From assembly GCF_028551255.1 (NCBI RefSeq), contig NZ_CP117030.1:1178001-1242000 (forward strand): DNA of 64,000 nucleotides. The letters run 5' to 3'. Below the pieces are notes generated by a model. It made no database searches, had not been told where the DNA came from, and worked only from the letters and a program-made list of their open reading frames with translations. This DNA is from Vibrio tubiashii (GTDB lineage: Bacteria; Pseudomonadota; Gammaproteobacteria; Enterobacterales; Vibrionaceae). Of the stretch, positions 44,860 through 54,038 are shown one piece after another. A program made the translations under genes and the position numbers. Every line of letters starts with the position of its first letter. The first letter of the stretch is position 1.

Positions 44860-45174
44860 ATGAAAACAGCTATCACAACTCTAATTATTGCGGCATTAAC
44901 ATCTACAATGGCTTCAGCAATGCCAGCAAAAGATCAGTCTATCCGAATCAAAACATTCGAAAACCAAGCAGTCGTAACTGTTCTGGAAAATGGCTCTCCA
45001 GTTAGCGATGTAAAAGTGAAAGTGAAAGGCAACGGTACCCAATATTTCACCACAGGTGAGAAAGGTACATTTATGGCGGCAAACTTACTTGACCACGGCC
45101 GTTCATTCACATTTGAGATTGAAGACGAGAATGGTGTCGCAGTACGTGAACAACGCTACTTAACATCGTTCTAA
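44860..45174 (+). CDS. Small secreted beta-rich protein of unknown function
   Basis: 104 residues. The signal peptide is MKTAITTLIIAALTSTMASA. The mature part (VVTVLENGSPVSDVKVKVKG, GEKGTFMAANLLDHGRSFTF) has the pattern of an Ig-like or carboxypeptidase-regulatory fold: short strands, a conserved Gly-Gly turn and a C-terminal RYLTSF. I do not recognise a family name. AGAGGAATAAG precedes the ATG. It is a single gene with its own terminator and a CRP/FNR-like palindrome upstream. Confidence 0.7.
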   Translation: MKTAITTLIIAALTSTMASAMPAKDQSIRIKTFENQAVVTVLENGSPVSDVKVKVKGNGTQYFTTGEKGTFMAANLLDHGRSFTFEIEDENGVAVREQRYLTSF

Positions 45175-45194
45175 GTAAAAAAACATGGATGTCA

Positions 45195-45224
45195 AAAAGC
45201 CCGACTCTCAATCGGGCTTTTGCT
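45195..45224. terminator. Rho-independent terminator after the small secreted protein gene
   Basis: AAAAGCCCGA and TCGGGCTTTT form a perfect 10-bp stem with a 7-base loop. The convergent LysR gene can share it. Confidence 0.88.
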
Positions 45225-45233
45225 TCGTTCAAA

Positions 45234-46157
45234 TCAAGATTTAAAATTACGCTCCCATACAGGTGGTGTCCCAATCACCTCTCGCGTAATTTCAATAAAT
45301 GATGTCGCCAATATTGACTGTTTCCTATGCGTATAAATTGCGTGAATATCACCGAATGACGCCAAGGTATAATCGGGTAGCAGTTGAACGATACCTTGTT
45401 CTTCCATGTCTTCAGCCAGCATAAATTGAGCGATTTGAGCATATCCTATTGATGCTTTCACACTGGCAAGTATCAAATCCGCCTCATTGACCCGATAACT
45501 ATACTTGATCGGATAAACAGACGTTTGTCCCGACTCACGATCGACAAACTGCAGTTTATCGACAACAAAGTGTTTGTTCGCATAAATCACACCAGGCAAC
45601 TCAGCCAGCTCTTCAGGCGTTTCAGGCATCCCATATTTTTCAACAAACTCTTTAGATGCAATGATTGCGGACTTGTTCTCGGTGAGATGACGCGCAATCA
45701 TCGAAGAGTCTCTCATTGGGCCAATTCGAAAAACAAGATCGAACCCTTCACTGACCACATCCACCAACTCATCACTAAGCAGTAACTCAACGGTTGCTTT
45801 CGGGAATCGTTGTAAAAAACACTCGACGACTTTTTGCAAATAAGCTCGGCCAAATAAAACAGAGCTTGAAACCCGCAAATGCCCAGATGGTTCACTATGG
45901 TATGAATGTGCTATGTCTACGGTTTCTTCCAAAACTTGGCTGACTTTTTCCGCTTGCTCGACCACCCTTTTACCCACGCTTGTCAGCGACATAGAGCGTG
46001 TAGTACGGTTTATCAGTTTTACGCCTAAGTGATTTTCAAGCTGTTTGATTTGCTTTGATAACACCGAGCGATCAACATTGAGTCTTTCGGCTGCTTTAGC
46101 GAATGAGCCTGTTCTTGATATTTCCAACAGAAGATTTAATCTACTCGCTAAATCCAT
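45234..46157 (-). CDS. LysR-family transcriptional regulator
   Basis: 307 residues. HTH at 1-60 (SFAKAAERLNVDRSVLSKQI), effector domain at 90-300. It is divergent from the crotonase gene (247 bp gap), which is the probable target. Confidence 0.9.
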   Translation of the reverse strand: MDLASRLNLLLEISRTGSFAKAAERLNVDRSVLSKQIKQLENHLGVKLINRTTRSMSLTSVGKRVVEQAEKVSQVLEETVDIAHSYHSEPSGHLRVSSSVLFGRAYLQKVVECFLQRFPKATVELLLSDELVDVVSEGFDLVFRIGPMRDSSMIARHLTENKSAIIASKEFVEKYGMPETPEELAELPGVIYANKHFVVDKLQFVDRESGQTSVYPIKYSYRVNEADLILASVKASIGYAQIAQFMLAEDMEEQGIVQLLPDYTLASFGDIHAIYTHRKQSILATSFIEITREVIGTPPVWERNFKS

Positions 46158-46404
46158 TTGCTTACCTTTATTACCACAATCAATGCTTTAGTCTAAACCA
46201 TAGCGAGGACTAAAGTTAGCTTTTAGACGCTCTAACCCGAGTACATTAAATGAAAATTTCGATTTCTTGTGTTATTCGGTACAAGTGAAAACCATCGCCA
46301 ATATACATAAAAACTTAGCCTGAAGCCCAAAATCGACTCCATTCCATTCTATCCACTTAACAATCTAGTTACATTATTGGTATGACCAGTAAGGAGCGAG
46401 TTCA

Positions 46405-47226
46405 ATGTCAGACCAACCAAGAGTTACCTGTGACATAGATAACAATAAGATTGCCACTGTATCACTTAACCGTAGCGATAAAATGAATGCGATTGATATG
46501 GAAATGTTCAACGCTGTAAAACGTACCATTAAGCAGCTCAAAAACAATAGAGACATTAGGGCGGTCATTGTAAAAGCCAATGGCAACGATTTTTGCTCGG
46601 GACTTGATGTTAAGTCATTGATGCACAATAAAAAAGGCGCCGTCAAACTTTTGTTTAAGTGGTGGCCAACCAAAGCAAATGATGCTCAGTATTTCTCTGT
46701 CGGCTGGCGAGACATTCCATTCCCCGTCATCTTTGCTCTCCACGGGCGCTGTTGGGGTGGTGGCTTACAATTAGCAAGCGGTGGAGATTTTAGAATTGCC
46801 CACCCAAAGACAAAGTTTTCGATTCTCGAAGGAAAATGGGGACTGATTCCCGATATGGGTGGCGCACTAGCATTTCGTGAGTTGATGCGCCAAGACCACA
46901 CTTTAGAATTGGCGATGACAGCAAAAGAAATTGATGCGGACACGGCACAACAGTATGGTCTGGTCACGAAAATCTCAGATCAGCCTTATGATGAGGCTTA
47001 TAAGCTTGCATTAGAATGTGCTAATCGCTCTCCGGATGCAATCGCAGCGACTAAGAAACTCTATCACAAGACGTGGTGGTCAAGCCCTGGTTGGGCGCTT
47101 TGTCTTGAAACCTGGTATCAAATTAAAGTGATGATTGGTAAAAACCGCGTTATTGCCGCTAAAAGAGAGATGCAATCCCAGCAAGAATCTCAAACTAAAA
47201 CCGATTTTGCACCGCGCCAATTTTAG
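46405..47226 (+). CDS. Enoyl-CoA hydratase/isomerase (crotonase) family protein
   Basis: 273 residues. NGNDFCSGLDVKSLM forms the first oxyanion-hole element, and FALHGRCWGGGLQLASGGDFR the second. ILEGKWGLIPDMGGALAF contains the catalytic Glu/Asp region; the WGLIPDMGG pattern is close to dienoyl-CoA isomerases rather than classic hydratases. It acts on acyl-CoA in the cytoplasm. AAGGAG precedes the ATG. Under likely control of the divergent LysR gene. Confidence 0.87.
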   Translation: MSDQPRVTCDIDNNKIATVSLNRSDKMNAIDMEMFNAVKRTIKQLKNNRDIRAVIVKANGNDFCSGLDVKSLMHNKKGAVKLLFKWWPTKANDAQYFSVGWRDIPFPVIFALHGRCWGGGLQLASGGDFRIAHPKTKFSILEGKWGLIPDMGGALAFRELMRQDHTLELAMTAKEIDADTAQQYGLVTKISDQPYDEAYKLALECANRSPDAIAATKKLYHKTWWSSPGWALCLETWYQIKVMIGKNRVIAAKREMQSQQESQTKTDFAPRQF

Positions 47227-47409
47227 CGACAACTTTCGCTCGTATTAGGGTCATACTGGCCCTAATCTCGCACAGCGAGTCAATCTAGTGCTGCCTAACG
47301 AGCGTGTTAAGTGTAAGGTAAAACCTAATTCTGATTTCATTTGTTGCTAGGTAAGAGTCAAACTCACTTCAGATATACTATCGATGGCTATCTAAATGTA
47401 GGAGTCGAT

Positions 47410-47508
47410 ATGGATAAGAAAACTCAGTCCGCTTGTGAAAAGAAGCGCTCTCTTGATTGTGAAAAGGGTATCGCAATTAAGTTGGAGAGAGCAATGAAAA
47501 GGAAATAG
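47410..47508 (+). CDS. 32-residue small ORF before a LysR gene
   Basis: TAGGAG six bases before ATG is a strong ribosome binding site. The reading frame is 32 codons, Lys- and Glu-rich with two cysteines (SACEKK, LDCEKG), and ends two bases before the LysR start. It could be a leader peptide coupling translation to the regulator or a real small protein. No family recognised. Confidence 0.5.
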   Translation: MDKKTQSACEKKRSLDCEKGIAIKLERAMKRK

Positions 47509-47510
47509 CT

Positions 47511-48401
47511 ATGTTACCCAGTCAACTTCCACTTTTTATCGCAGCCGCTCAAGAGGGCAGTTTTTCGGCTGCTGGAAGAAAACTCGGCATTTCTGCTGCT
47601 GCCGTCAGCAAAGGTGTCGCGGCGTTGGAGAAACAAACTGGGGTTCGCCTGTTTCATCGCAACACTCGTCAATTCTCCCTCACTGAAGATGGAGCTAACC
47701 TGTACCAAAAGGTGTCGCCATTGTTGGTCGAACTTGAGCAGAGTATTGATGGGCTAACGGAGCAAAATCGCAGTGCTGCTGGCAAGCTGAGGGTGAACAT
47801 TCCGGATAGCTTTGGTCGTAGATTTGTGATGCCCCACATCGCGAAGTTTCTTCGCCTTCACCCTAATATTGAGTTGGATCTTGTACTTAGCGATCGTGTT
47901 TTGGATGTCGTTGATGAGGGGTTTGACGTGAGTGTCGGCAACCGAATCAACGAAGACAGCCGACTAGTTGCTCGCCCTATTTATGATATGCAAAGTGGTA
48001 TATTCGCTAACCGAGAATATGTTGAGAAATTTGGTCAGCCCAAAACCATAGAAGAGCTAGCCCAGCACAACTGCATCATCTATCGCCCGCTCTCTTCCGG
48101 CCGCACTTACAATTGGGCTCTCACGGATGAACATGGTGAACACATTCAATTTCGACCGAAAGGCAATCTAAGTGTTTCGAACATCAGCGCTGCGATTATT
48201 GCACTACAACAAAACTTGGGCATCGCTTATATGGGCGCTTGGCATGTTGAAGAGCAAGTAAAGCGTGGAGAGGTTATCCCGATTTTAAAGGACAATTGGG
48301 GTGAGTCAAAACCCGTTTGGGTCTATTACTCGTCACGAGATAACTTACCCAAACGAACTCGATTGTTTATAGACTTCCTCATCGAGCATGTCGGACTCTG
48401 A
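47511..48401 (+). CDS. LysR-family transcriptional regulator
   Basis: 296 residues. HTH at 1-60 (SFSAAGRKLGISAAAVSKGV) and CrgA-like effector domain at 90-290. AAAGGAAATAG lies before the ATG within the small ORF's end. Probably regulates the SDR-like gene that follows 146 bp downstream on the same strand, or unlinked genes. Confidence 0.9.
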   Translation: MLPSQLPLFIAAAQEGSFSAAGRKLGISAAAVSKGVAALEKQTGVRLFHRNTRQFSLTEDGANLYQKVSPLLVELEQSIDGLTEQNRSAAGKLRVNIPDSFGRRFVMPHIAKFLRLHPNIELDLVLSDRVLDVVDEGFDVSVGNRINEDSRLVARPIYDMQSGIFANREYVEKFGQPKTIEELAQHNCIIYRPLSSGRTYNWALTDEHGEHIQFRPKGNLSVSNISAAIIALQQNLGIAYMGAWHVEEQVKRGEVIPILKDNWGESKPVWVYYSSRDNLPKRTRLFIDFLIEHVGL

Positions 48402-48547
48402 ACACAAAACACTCATCTGAACACTGTTACTTCAACTCTAATTTTATTTTCAACTTTTAGTTACAGGTAAAATAACCTTTACCCCTCTACACGATTAAAT
48501 CTCATTGCCGAATAATAGCTTCACTCAACGAACACGGAGCTATTGAT

Positions 48548-49144
48548 ATGAAAAAAGTCCTTGTATTAGGTGTAACTGGTCTAATCGGCCGCCAATTTGA
48601 AGCACTATTAGCAGGTAAAGCGCAAGTGATTGGCGCATCCCTTAACCATCGTGAAAACCCTGTAGACTTATCGGATCCACAGTCACTCAAAGCTTTGTTT
48701 GAAAAAGTGGGTAAAGTAGATGCGATATTCTGTACCGCTGGTGTCGCCAATTTGGCTCCATGGGGAGAGGCTCCTGATTCTGAGTGGGAATTTGGTATTC
48801 AAAATAAAATGATGGGGCAAATAAACACAGTTCGCTTTGGTGAGCAGTATGTTAACGACGGCGGTGTGATTGTGTTAACCTCAGGCATACTGGCTCAGTA
48901 CCCATTTGCAGGCAGCGGTATTGTAACAACGGTTAATGCGGCAGTTGAGGCTGCGATTAAAGCATCAGTTACTGAGATTGAGCGCATCCGCATCAATGCA
49001 GTATCACCAGGCTGGGTTGCAGAAACCATGGTTGCAATGGGTATGGATCCTGAACCAGGTATGCCTGCACAAGACGTTGCCCAGCACTATGTCGATATGT
49101 TAGATAACAGCAATAGTGGCGAAATTGTGGTTGCAGCCAAATAA
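48548..49144 (+). CDS. Short-chain dehydrogenase-like protein without the catalytic Tyr
   Basis: 198 residues. VLGVTGLIGRQFEALL is the glycine-rich NAD(P) loop, and VDAIFCTAGVANLAPW the NAG-like motif. VLTSGILAQ holds the catalytic Ser position, but the YxxxK motif is replaced by TVNAAVEAAIK, with no tyrosine. Similar SDR-like proteins (Lin1944 group) also lack typical active-site residues. Cofactor binding is likely; classical dehydrogenase activity is doubtful. GGAG precedes the ATG and a terminator follows. Confidence 0.85.
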   Translation: MKKVLVLGVTGLIGRQFEALLAGKAQVIGASLNHRENPVDLSDPQSLKALFEKVGKVDAIFCTAGVANLAPWGEAPDSEWEFGIQNKMMGQINTVRFGEQYVNDGGVIVLTSGILAQYPFAGSGIVTTVNAAVEAAIKASVTEIERIRINAVSPGWVAETMVAMGMDPEPGMPAQDVAQHYVDMLDNSNSGEIVVAAK

Positions 49145-49162
49145 AACGGCTTAGCAATGCAT

Positions 49163-49190
49163 TAAAGCCAGCGTATTCGCTGGCTTTTTG
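49163..49190 (+). terminator. Rho-independent terminator after the SDR-like gene
   Basis: AAAGCCAGCG and CGCTGGCTTT form the stem around TATT, followed by TTG. Located between convergent genes. Confidence 0.88.
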
Positions 49191-49214
49191 GTTGTCTTAT
49201 GGAGATCAATTCAA

Positions 49215-50207
49215 CTATTCAGTGCCAGGAGTAAGTAGCATTTTACCCATGATTTTGCCACTTTCTAGTAAGTCATGAGCTTTGGCGGCATCGGCCAATG
49301 GCATAGTTGAATAAACAGGCTTAATTTTTCCTTCTCCTAGCAACTGGTAAATCGCATCCATTGACTGCTTAACCAATGGGAAGTTACTGAAGAAAGTTGC
49401 GTAAATCTCTGAGTAAGTAATGGTTGGCGCTTTACCGAAATGTTTTACTGCCTCAGCTTGAAGATTAGTTTCACCAACACCTGCTAAGAAACCGAAAACA
49501 ACGATATGGCCAAGTGTCGCAAGAACCTCTAAATCTTGCGCTATAGTATCCCCAGCCACGGGATTAAAGATGTAATCAACCCCTTTTCCTCCTGTGACTT
49601 TTTTAACTTCTTCAATCCAATCTTCTGTAGAGTTAAAAGCGAAATCGGCACCAATTTCTAGCGCTCGTTTAACTTTGTCATCTTTACGGTCAAGAGCGAT
49701 AACTTTCAAACCCGCAACTTTCGCAAGTTGAATCAGTGCAGTACCAACGCCTCCTGTAGAGGCGTATACAAGTGCGAATTTATCTTCTTGAGCGCGAACT
49801 ACGTTATGTAGCATGTGATACGCAGTAAAATAGGTAACTGGCATAGCACCAGCTTCAAGGACATTAGCGTCATCAGAGAGTAAGACAAGTTTATCCGCAT
49901 CAACTGCAGTATACTCCGCATAGGTAGAAGCTCCTATGGGGCCTAAAAACGCAACTTTCTGACCTTGTTCCAAAGAAGTATCATTTGCATCCGCTACAAT
50001 ACCACTACCCTCAACACCGGAAATGAATGGCAGATCTGGCATCATTCCTGGTGGCATATTCCCTTCTCGAATCACAGTATCGATAAAGTTAATTGGTGCC
50101 GCCTTAATTTGAACTAACACTTGGCCTGATTCTAGCTCTGGCTTGGCAATGTCTTTGTATTCTAGCTTTTCGCTACCACCCGTGCTTTCTAATACGACTG
50201 CTTTCAT
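49215..50207 (-). CDS. NADPH:quinone oxidoreductase-type zinc-free MDR
   Basis: 330 residues from the ATG at 50207, with AAGGAG upstream; the frame opens at 50270. KAVVLESTGGSEKLEYKDIA is the usual N-terminus of quinone reductase (QOR) proteins. GVEGSGIV and YASTGGVGTALIQLAKVAGL (Rossmann loop) follow. No zinc cysteine cluster is seen. It reduces a quinone or unsaturated ketone with NADPH. A LysR gene is transcribed upstream on the same strand. Confidence 0.88.
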   Translation of the reverse strand: MKAVVLESTGGSEKLEYKDIAKPELESGQVLVQIKAAPINFIDTVIREGNMPPGMMPDLPFISGVEGSGIVADANDTSLEQGQKVAFLGPIGASTYAEYTAVDADKLVLLSDDANVLEAGAMPVTYFTAYHMLHNVVRAQEDKFALVYASTGGVGTALIQLAKVAGLKVIALDRKDDKVKRALEIGADFAFNSTEDWIEEVKKVTGGKGVDYIFNPVAGDTIAQDLEVLATLGHIVVFGFLAGVGETNLQAEAVKHFGKAPTITYSEIYATFFSNFPLVKQSMDAIYQLLGEGKIKPVYSTMPLADAAKAHDLLESGKIMGKMLLTPGTE

Positions 50208-50329
50208 CTTTCTCTCCTTCGCGACCATTTGTCGCTCTGTTTCATCTGGGGACAGAGAGATGATAGACATCAGCCATGAAGTAAAAAATAAGCAATATGG
50301 GACATGACAATTGCATTATTGCAATTATC

Positions 50330-51214
50330 CTATTTTTCGCTGTGCCTCTGTTTGATGTATTCGACTACCTGTTTAATTTGGCTATGGGCGTAACGACGAC
50401 CCAAGTAATAGGCATACATGGTGCGAGTTCTAGGTGTAAGTCCATTCACTTTCAGCTCTACTAGCGACTGCCCTTCTAGCATCACACTTGGCAACATGGC
50501 GATGTATTTACCACTCAGCGCTGCATGGTGAGCGAGACCCAAATCATCAACAAACATCTGTTGATTGGGCTTTATCAAAACTTCTTCTTTAGCACCATTG
50601 ATAAATGCCCATGAAACGGCTGGTCTGGATACAACACTAGGGAGAGTACTAAGTAGATCGGAGTCTATAATCGTGCTTTCAATCTTATACGCGTTAAGTA
50701 AGGCTGGGTGAGCACATACTGAATACGGAATATCCCAAAGTTTCAAGGCAATAGCTGAAGAGTCCACTAACGGCCCGACGCGGAAAGCCAAATCAATCTC
50801 TTCTTGAATCAGATTTTTGTTGCTATTTGATAATGAAACATCAAGTTTAAGATCAGGGTGTTCACTGGCAAAATCAATCAGCCATGCTCCTAAAAAATCT
50901 AGCCCGGCTCGAACCGGCATGGAAACCTTTAGCTTGCCTTTAAACTGGATCTCAGAGTCTACCGCAATATCAATTGAGCGTTTTAATGAACCAAACAGAG
51001 GTGAGCAGTTTTGATAAAGTTCCAGACCTCGCTCAGATACTTTTACTTCACGTGTAGTCCGGTGCAGCAAAGTGAGACCAAGGCTTTCTTCCAGTGCATC
51101 CATACGGCGACTGACCGTACTATGTGGCATGCTTAGTTGCTCAGCAGCCTTCTTCAAACTGCCATTTTCTACAACACTGCAAAATATGTTTAGGTCATCA
51201 AGAACGCGTTTCAT
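50330..51214 (-). CDS. LysR-family transcriptional regulator
   Basis: 294 residues from the ATG at 51214 (GGTGAG upstream); the frame opens at 51337. HTH at 1-62 (SLKKAAEQLSMPHSTVSRRM), CrgA-like effector domain at 90-290. It is upstream of the quinone reductase gene on the same strand, 122 bp away; autoregulation or regulation of that gene is plausible. Confidence 0.88.
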   Translation of the reverse strand: MKRVLDDLNIFCSVVENGSLKKAAEQLSMPHSTVSRRMDALEESLGLTLLHRTTREVKVSERGLELYQNCSPLFGSLKRSIDIAVDSEIQFKGKLKVSMPVRAGLDFLGAWLIDFASEHPDLKLDVSLSNSNKNLIQEEIDLAFRVGPLVDSSAIALKLWDIPYSVCAHPALLNAYKIESTIIDSDLLSTLPSVVSRPAVSWAFINGAKEEVLIKPNQQMFVDDLGLAHHAALSGKYIAMLPSVMLEGQSLVELKVNGLTPRTRTMYAYYLGRRYAHSQIKQVVEYIKQRHSEK

Positions 51215-51272
51215 GCTCACCACTCGCCGTTTAAGCTTTAACATTATCCCAGTTTTAGGATAATTTTCATGG

Positions 51273-51398
51273 CTAAATATTAAACGTTCCCAGTAAACGT
51301 TCAACCCATGTAATCTCGCCAAACGCGATAAAATCATAGATGGTAAAAAACACCGCGCAGATAAGAGCGAGCTTTAGTAAACGAACGAAGATGAACAT
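51273..51398 (-). CDS. 41-residue predicted membrane protein
   Basis: A small ORF from ATG at 51398, with AAAGGG upstream. Residues about 4-25 (VRLLKLALICAVFFTIYDFI) form a single membrane helix, followed by GEITWVERLLG. It ends at 51273 inside the untranslated region of the LysR gene. It follows the terminator of the 66-residue gene, so expression needs its own promoter or readthrough. Function unknown. Confidence 0.6.
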   Translation of the reverse strand: MFIFVRLLKLALICAVFFTIYDFIAFGEITWVERLLGTFNI

Positions 51399-51422
51399 GA
51401 TTAACCCTTTTTATAATAGGCA

Positions 51423-51447
51423 ACAAAAAAGCCGCCTGAGGCGACTT
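51423..51447 (-). terminator. Rho-independent terminator after the 66-residue gene
   Basis: On the minus strand AAGTCGCC-TCA-GGCGGCTT (one G-U pair) is followed by TTTTTTG. Confidence 0.85.
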
Positions 51448-51483
51448 AGGAGATTGGAATAAATACACTTAAGACATTTCGTC

Positions 51484-51684
51484 TTAATGAACTGGCGTAT
51501 CTGTTTTTGCGTAGAACTTACCAAAGTACTCTTCAAGCACTTCTGGTGTTAGCTTGCCTTCGGCTTCGAGCTTTTTCAGCTCCGCAGCAATGGCTTTTTG
51601 CTCGTCTAACGATGGTAGTGCCACTTCAGGCTCACTGCCCATCTCTTGTGACATCTGCTCTAGCTCTTTTTCGAAATCACTCAT
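51484..51684 (-). CDS. 66-residue acidic cytoplasmic protein
   Basis: 66 residues, mostly charged and helical (LDEQKAIAAELKKLEAEGKL), rich in Glu. No motif or family recognised. It has an own terminator and lies upstream of the small membrane protein. An upstream hairpin belongs to the chemoreceptor gene. Likely a real conserved small protein, but this cannot be shown here. Confidence 0.6.
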   Translation of the reverse strand: MSDFEKELEQMSQEMGSEPEVALPSLDEQKAIAAELKKLEAEGKLTPEVLEEYFGKFYAKTDTPVH

Positions 51685-51701
51685 GACTTCACTTACCCTA
51701 T

Positions 51702-51741
51702 AAATAAAAACTGGGTCTAAGTTTACCGACTTAGACCCAGT
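51702..51741 (-). terminator. Rho-independent terminator after chemoreceptor gene
   Basis: On the minus strand ACTGGGTCTAAGT pairs with ACTTAGACCCAGT, followed by TTTTTATTTA. Confidence 0.88.
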
Positions 51742-51761
51742 AATGCCAGTTTCTGAAGAGG

Positions 51762-53675
51762 CTATAGCTTGAAGCTACCTACCATAGTATCTAGACGAGC
51801 AGACAGTTCTTTAAGCTCTGCACTTGCTGCTGCTAGCTCTTCTGCTGTACCCGTGGTGACTTCATTGATCGCATTGATCTCTTCAATATTCTGATTGATG
51901 GTGTGAACTACGGTTGACTGCTCTTCCGTAGCAGTAGCAACTTGAGTATTACGATCTGAGATGTCATGAATACGCTCTGAGATATTAACTAGAACCTCTA
52001 CCGCCTCGTCTGAAGCTGAAACACCTTCGCTCGTGACACTCTTACCTGCTTCCATAGCGGTTACTGCATCTTTCGCATCGCTTTGCAATTGATTGATCAT
52101 CTTCTGAATTTCTTCAGTCGAGTCTGCGGTACGGCTTGCTAGGTTACGAACTTCATCCGCCACCACGGCAAATCCACGGCCTTGTTCACCCGCTCGCGCA
52201 GCCTCAATGGCAGCATTCAGTGCCAGTAAGTTGGTTTGCTCTGAGATATCGCGGATAACATCCAAAATCGATCCAATCTCTTGCGTCGTTGAAGCTAACT
52301 GCTCGACAACTTGGCCTGTATTCTCAATATCAAGCGCAAGACGGCTGATCGCATCTTTAGCTTGGTTCACGACATTTTGACCCACTTCAGTATTATCTGA
52401 CGCTTGGTTTGCAGTTTCGGCAGCTGTCGCAGCGTTACTCGCGATCTCACTGATCGTCGCACCCATTTCGTTGATTGCCGTCACCACTTGGATAGTTTGG
52501 TCACGCTGAATCTGACTGTTGTCATGGGTAGTATTCGCTTTGCTCGATACACCATCCGCAGCAGATTGAAGGGCATTACTTGTCGAGGCGACTTCTTTCA
52601 TCGAGTCATGAATTTTCTCAATAAAGCCATTAAAGCCTTCAGAAAGCTGACCAATCTCGTCTGTGCCTTTTATCTCAATGCGTTGTGACAAATCACCATC
52701 ACCTTTACCTAGGTCTGCAAATCGTGATGCGATTTCACGAATTGGACGAGCAATGCTATTGGCTAAGAAGATACCCATAAAGATGAAAAGGCCTGCAACG
52801 ATAATGGTGGTAAACATCATTTGTTTAGCAACGGCATTCAGATCGGCAAAAACTTCATCAACCGGAACAACGCCCACAACAAACCAATCCATAGACGGTA
52901 CGTAGGTACTAGCAACAAATACGTTTTGCCCCTCATATTCTGTATTGATTAGATTGAAACTCGATTTACCCAGTAGCATAGAGGATTCGCCACCAAAAAG
53001 TTTTGCTAACGTGGATTTCGATTTGCTGTTATCACGGTGGATTTGTACTGTTCCTGCAGAATCAGCCAGAAATACAAATCCAGTATCTTCAATCTTAAAG
53101 CCATTCAAGAGTGCAACCATATCGTCCATAGACTTAGACAAACCAGACATCGACATACCATTTAGCACTTGGTAGTTAGTGAACATTTTTACGTCGCCAT
53201 TGGCTTCTTGGAAAATACTCACTGATGTGGCGTTGCCTGATTGCTTAAAGCCAAAGAACCAACCATCTTGTTGCTGATTCAATTGACGCAAAAAGCCATT
53301 TTGGTTCCAGTAATAAGCCGTATCCCGGTTTGCCACAGAGGCATCATTAAGATTGTATTGAGAACGCACATTGTTCAGCTGTTTTACCAATCTAGCTTCA
53401 ACATCTGGAGAGATACTCGTAGTATTGATGGCTTGTTTAACAAACTCATTGTTGGCAATTTGCTCGGCCGCAAGCAACAATTGACTAACTTCATTATCAA
53501 TCTGACTGCTGATTTGTTCGAGCATTGAAGGCAGCTCAATATCAATCAGTCTGTGCTCAAGTACTTCGCGAGCTTGGCGCTGGGCCATTACTCCAACAAT
53601 AATAGTCGATGCTAAAACAGCGAAGGTGATCCCTGCGACCACTTTCTGTTTTATGCTAATTGAGTTTAATTTCAT
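51762..53675 (-). CDS. Methyl-accepting chemotaxis protein with periplasmic Cache sensor
   Basis: 637 residues from the ATG at 53675 (AAGGCAGG before it; the frame opens at 53696). Membrane helix 13-33, periplasmic domain about 40-290 with Cache-type features ([39 protein letters not shown]), second helix about 290-312, HAMP, then the signalling coil with [20 protein letters not shown]. The periplasmic part lacks the R-W-Y amino-acid motif, so ligand unknown. Single gene. Confidence 0.94.
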   Translation of the reverse strand: MKLNSISIKQKVVAGITFAVLASTIIVGVMAQRQAREVLEHRLIDIELPSMLEQISSQIDNEVSQLLLAAEQIANNEFVKQAINTTSISPDVEARLVKQLNNVRSQYNLNDASVANRDTAYYWNQNGFLRQLNQQQDGWFFGFKQSGNATSVSIFQEANGDVKMFTNYQVLNGMSMSGLSKSMDDMVALLNGFKIEDTGFVFLADSAGTVQIHRDNSKSKSTLAKLFGGESSMLLGKSSFNLINTEYEGQNVFVASTYVPSMDWFVVGVVPVDEVFADLNAVAKQMMFTTIIVAGLFIFMGIFLANSIARPIREIASRFADLGKGDGDLSQRIEIKGTDEIGQLSEGFNGFIEKIHDSMKEVASTSNALQSAADGVSSKANTTHDNSQIQRDQTIQVVTAINEMGATISEIASNAATAAETANQASDNTEVGQNVVNQAKDAISRLALDIENTGQVVEQLASTTQEIGSILDVIRDISEQTNLLALNAAIEAARAGEQGRGFAVVADEVRNLASRTADSTEEIQKMINQLQSDAKDAVTAMEAGKSVTSEGVSASDEAVEVLVNISERIHDISDRNTQVATATEEQSTVVHTINQNIEEINAINEVTTGTAEELAAASAELKELSARLDTMVGSFKL

Positions 53676-54038
53676 TTTACCTGCCTTAAAAAGCAATTAT
53701 TTGTCGATAAATTGGTTTAAGCGATTGCGATAAGAGCTCTGACTCCAATTAGCTTAGTATATCGACTGATTGACAACTTTCTTTACAAATTAATCACTAG
53801 GTGAATGGTTTTTAGCCACTCATTAAAAAGAAGATCATGCGTAGTAAGATTTCAAATTTGAAAAGTTGGATTTGAGATTTTCATCCCCATATTTTAACTT
53901 ACTGAAATTAAGGAGTTTGTTTAAGTTCAATGAAAGAATCTAGATGATGTTTTAGTCAACTAATTTAATTACCTTTATCTCTAGTGGAACTTTTTAATCT
54001 CGTGAGCTACTAAGTGAAAAATGAGGAGAAACAAGATC
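53676..54038. other. Intergenic region upstream of chemoreceptor and moxR operon
   Basis: 363 bp of AT-rich sequence between divergent genes, holding both promoters. I see no clear -35/-10 pair, palindrome or RNA structure that can be defended. A ribosome binding site AGGAGAAACAAGATC precedes the moxR start. Confidence 0.4.

Noticed and set aside
44621..44863. 80-codon frame between the LysR gene and the small secreted protein
   Set aside because: Starts at a TTG without ribosome binding site, covers the promoter palindrome and overlaps the next start; composition is not protein-like.
47244..47266. ATTAGGG/CCCTAAT hairpin after the crotonase gene
   Set aside because: Seven-bp stem with no T-run; not supported as a terminator.
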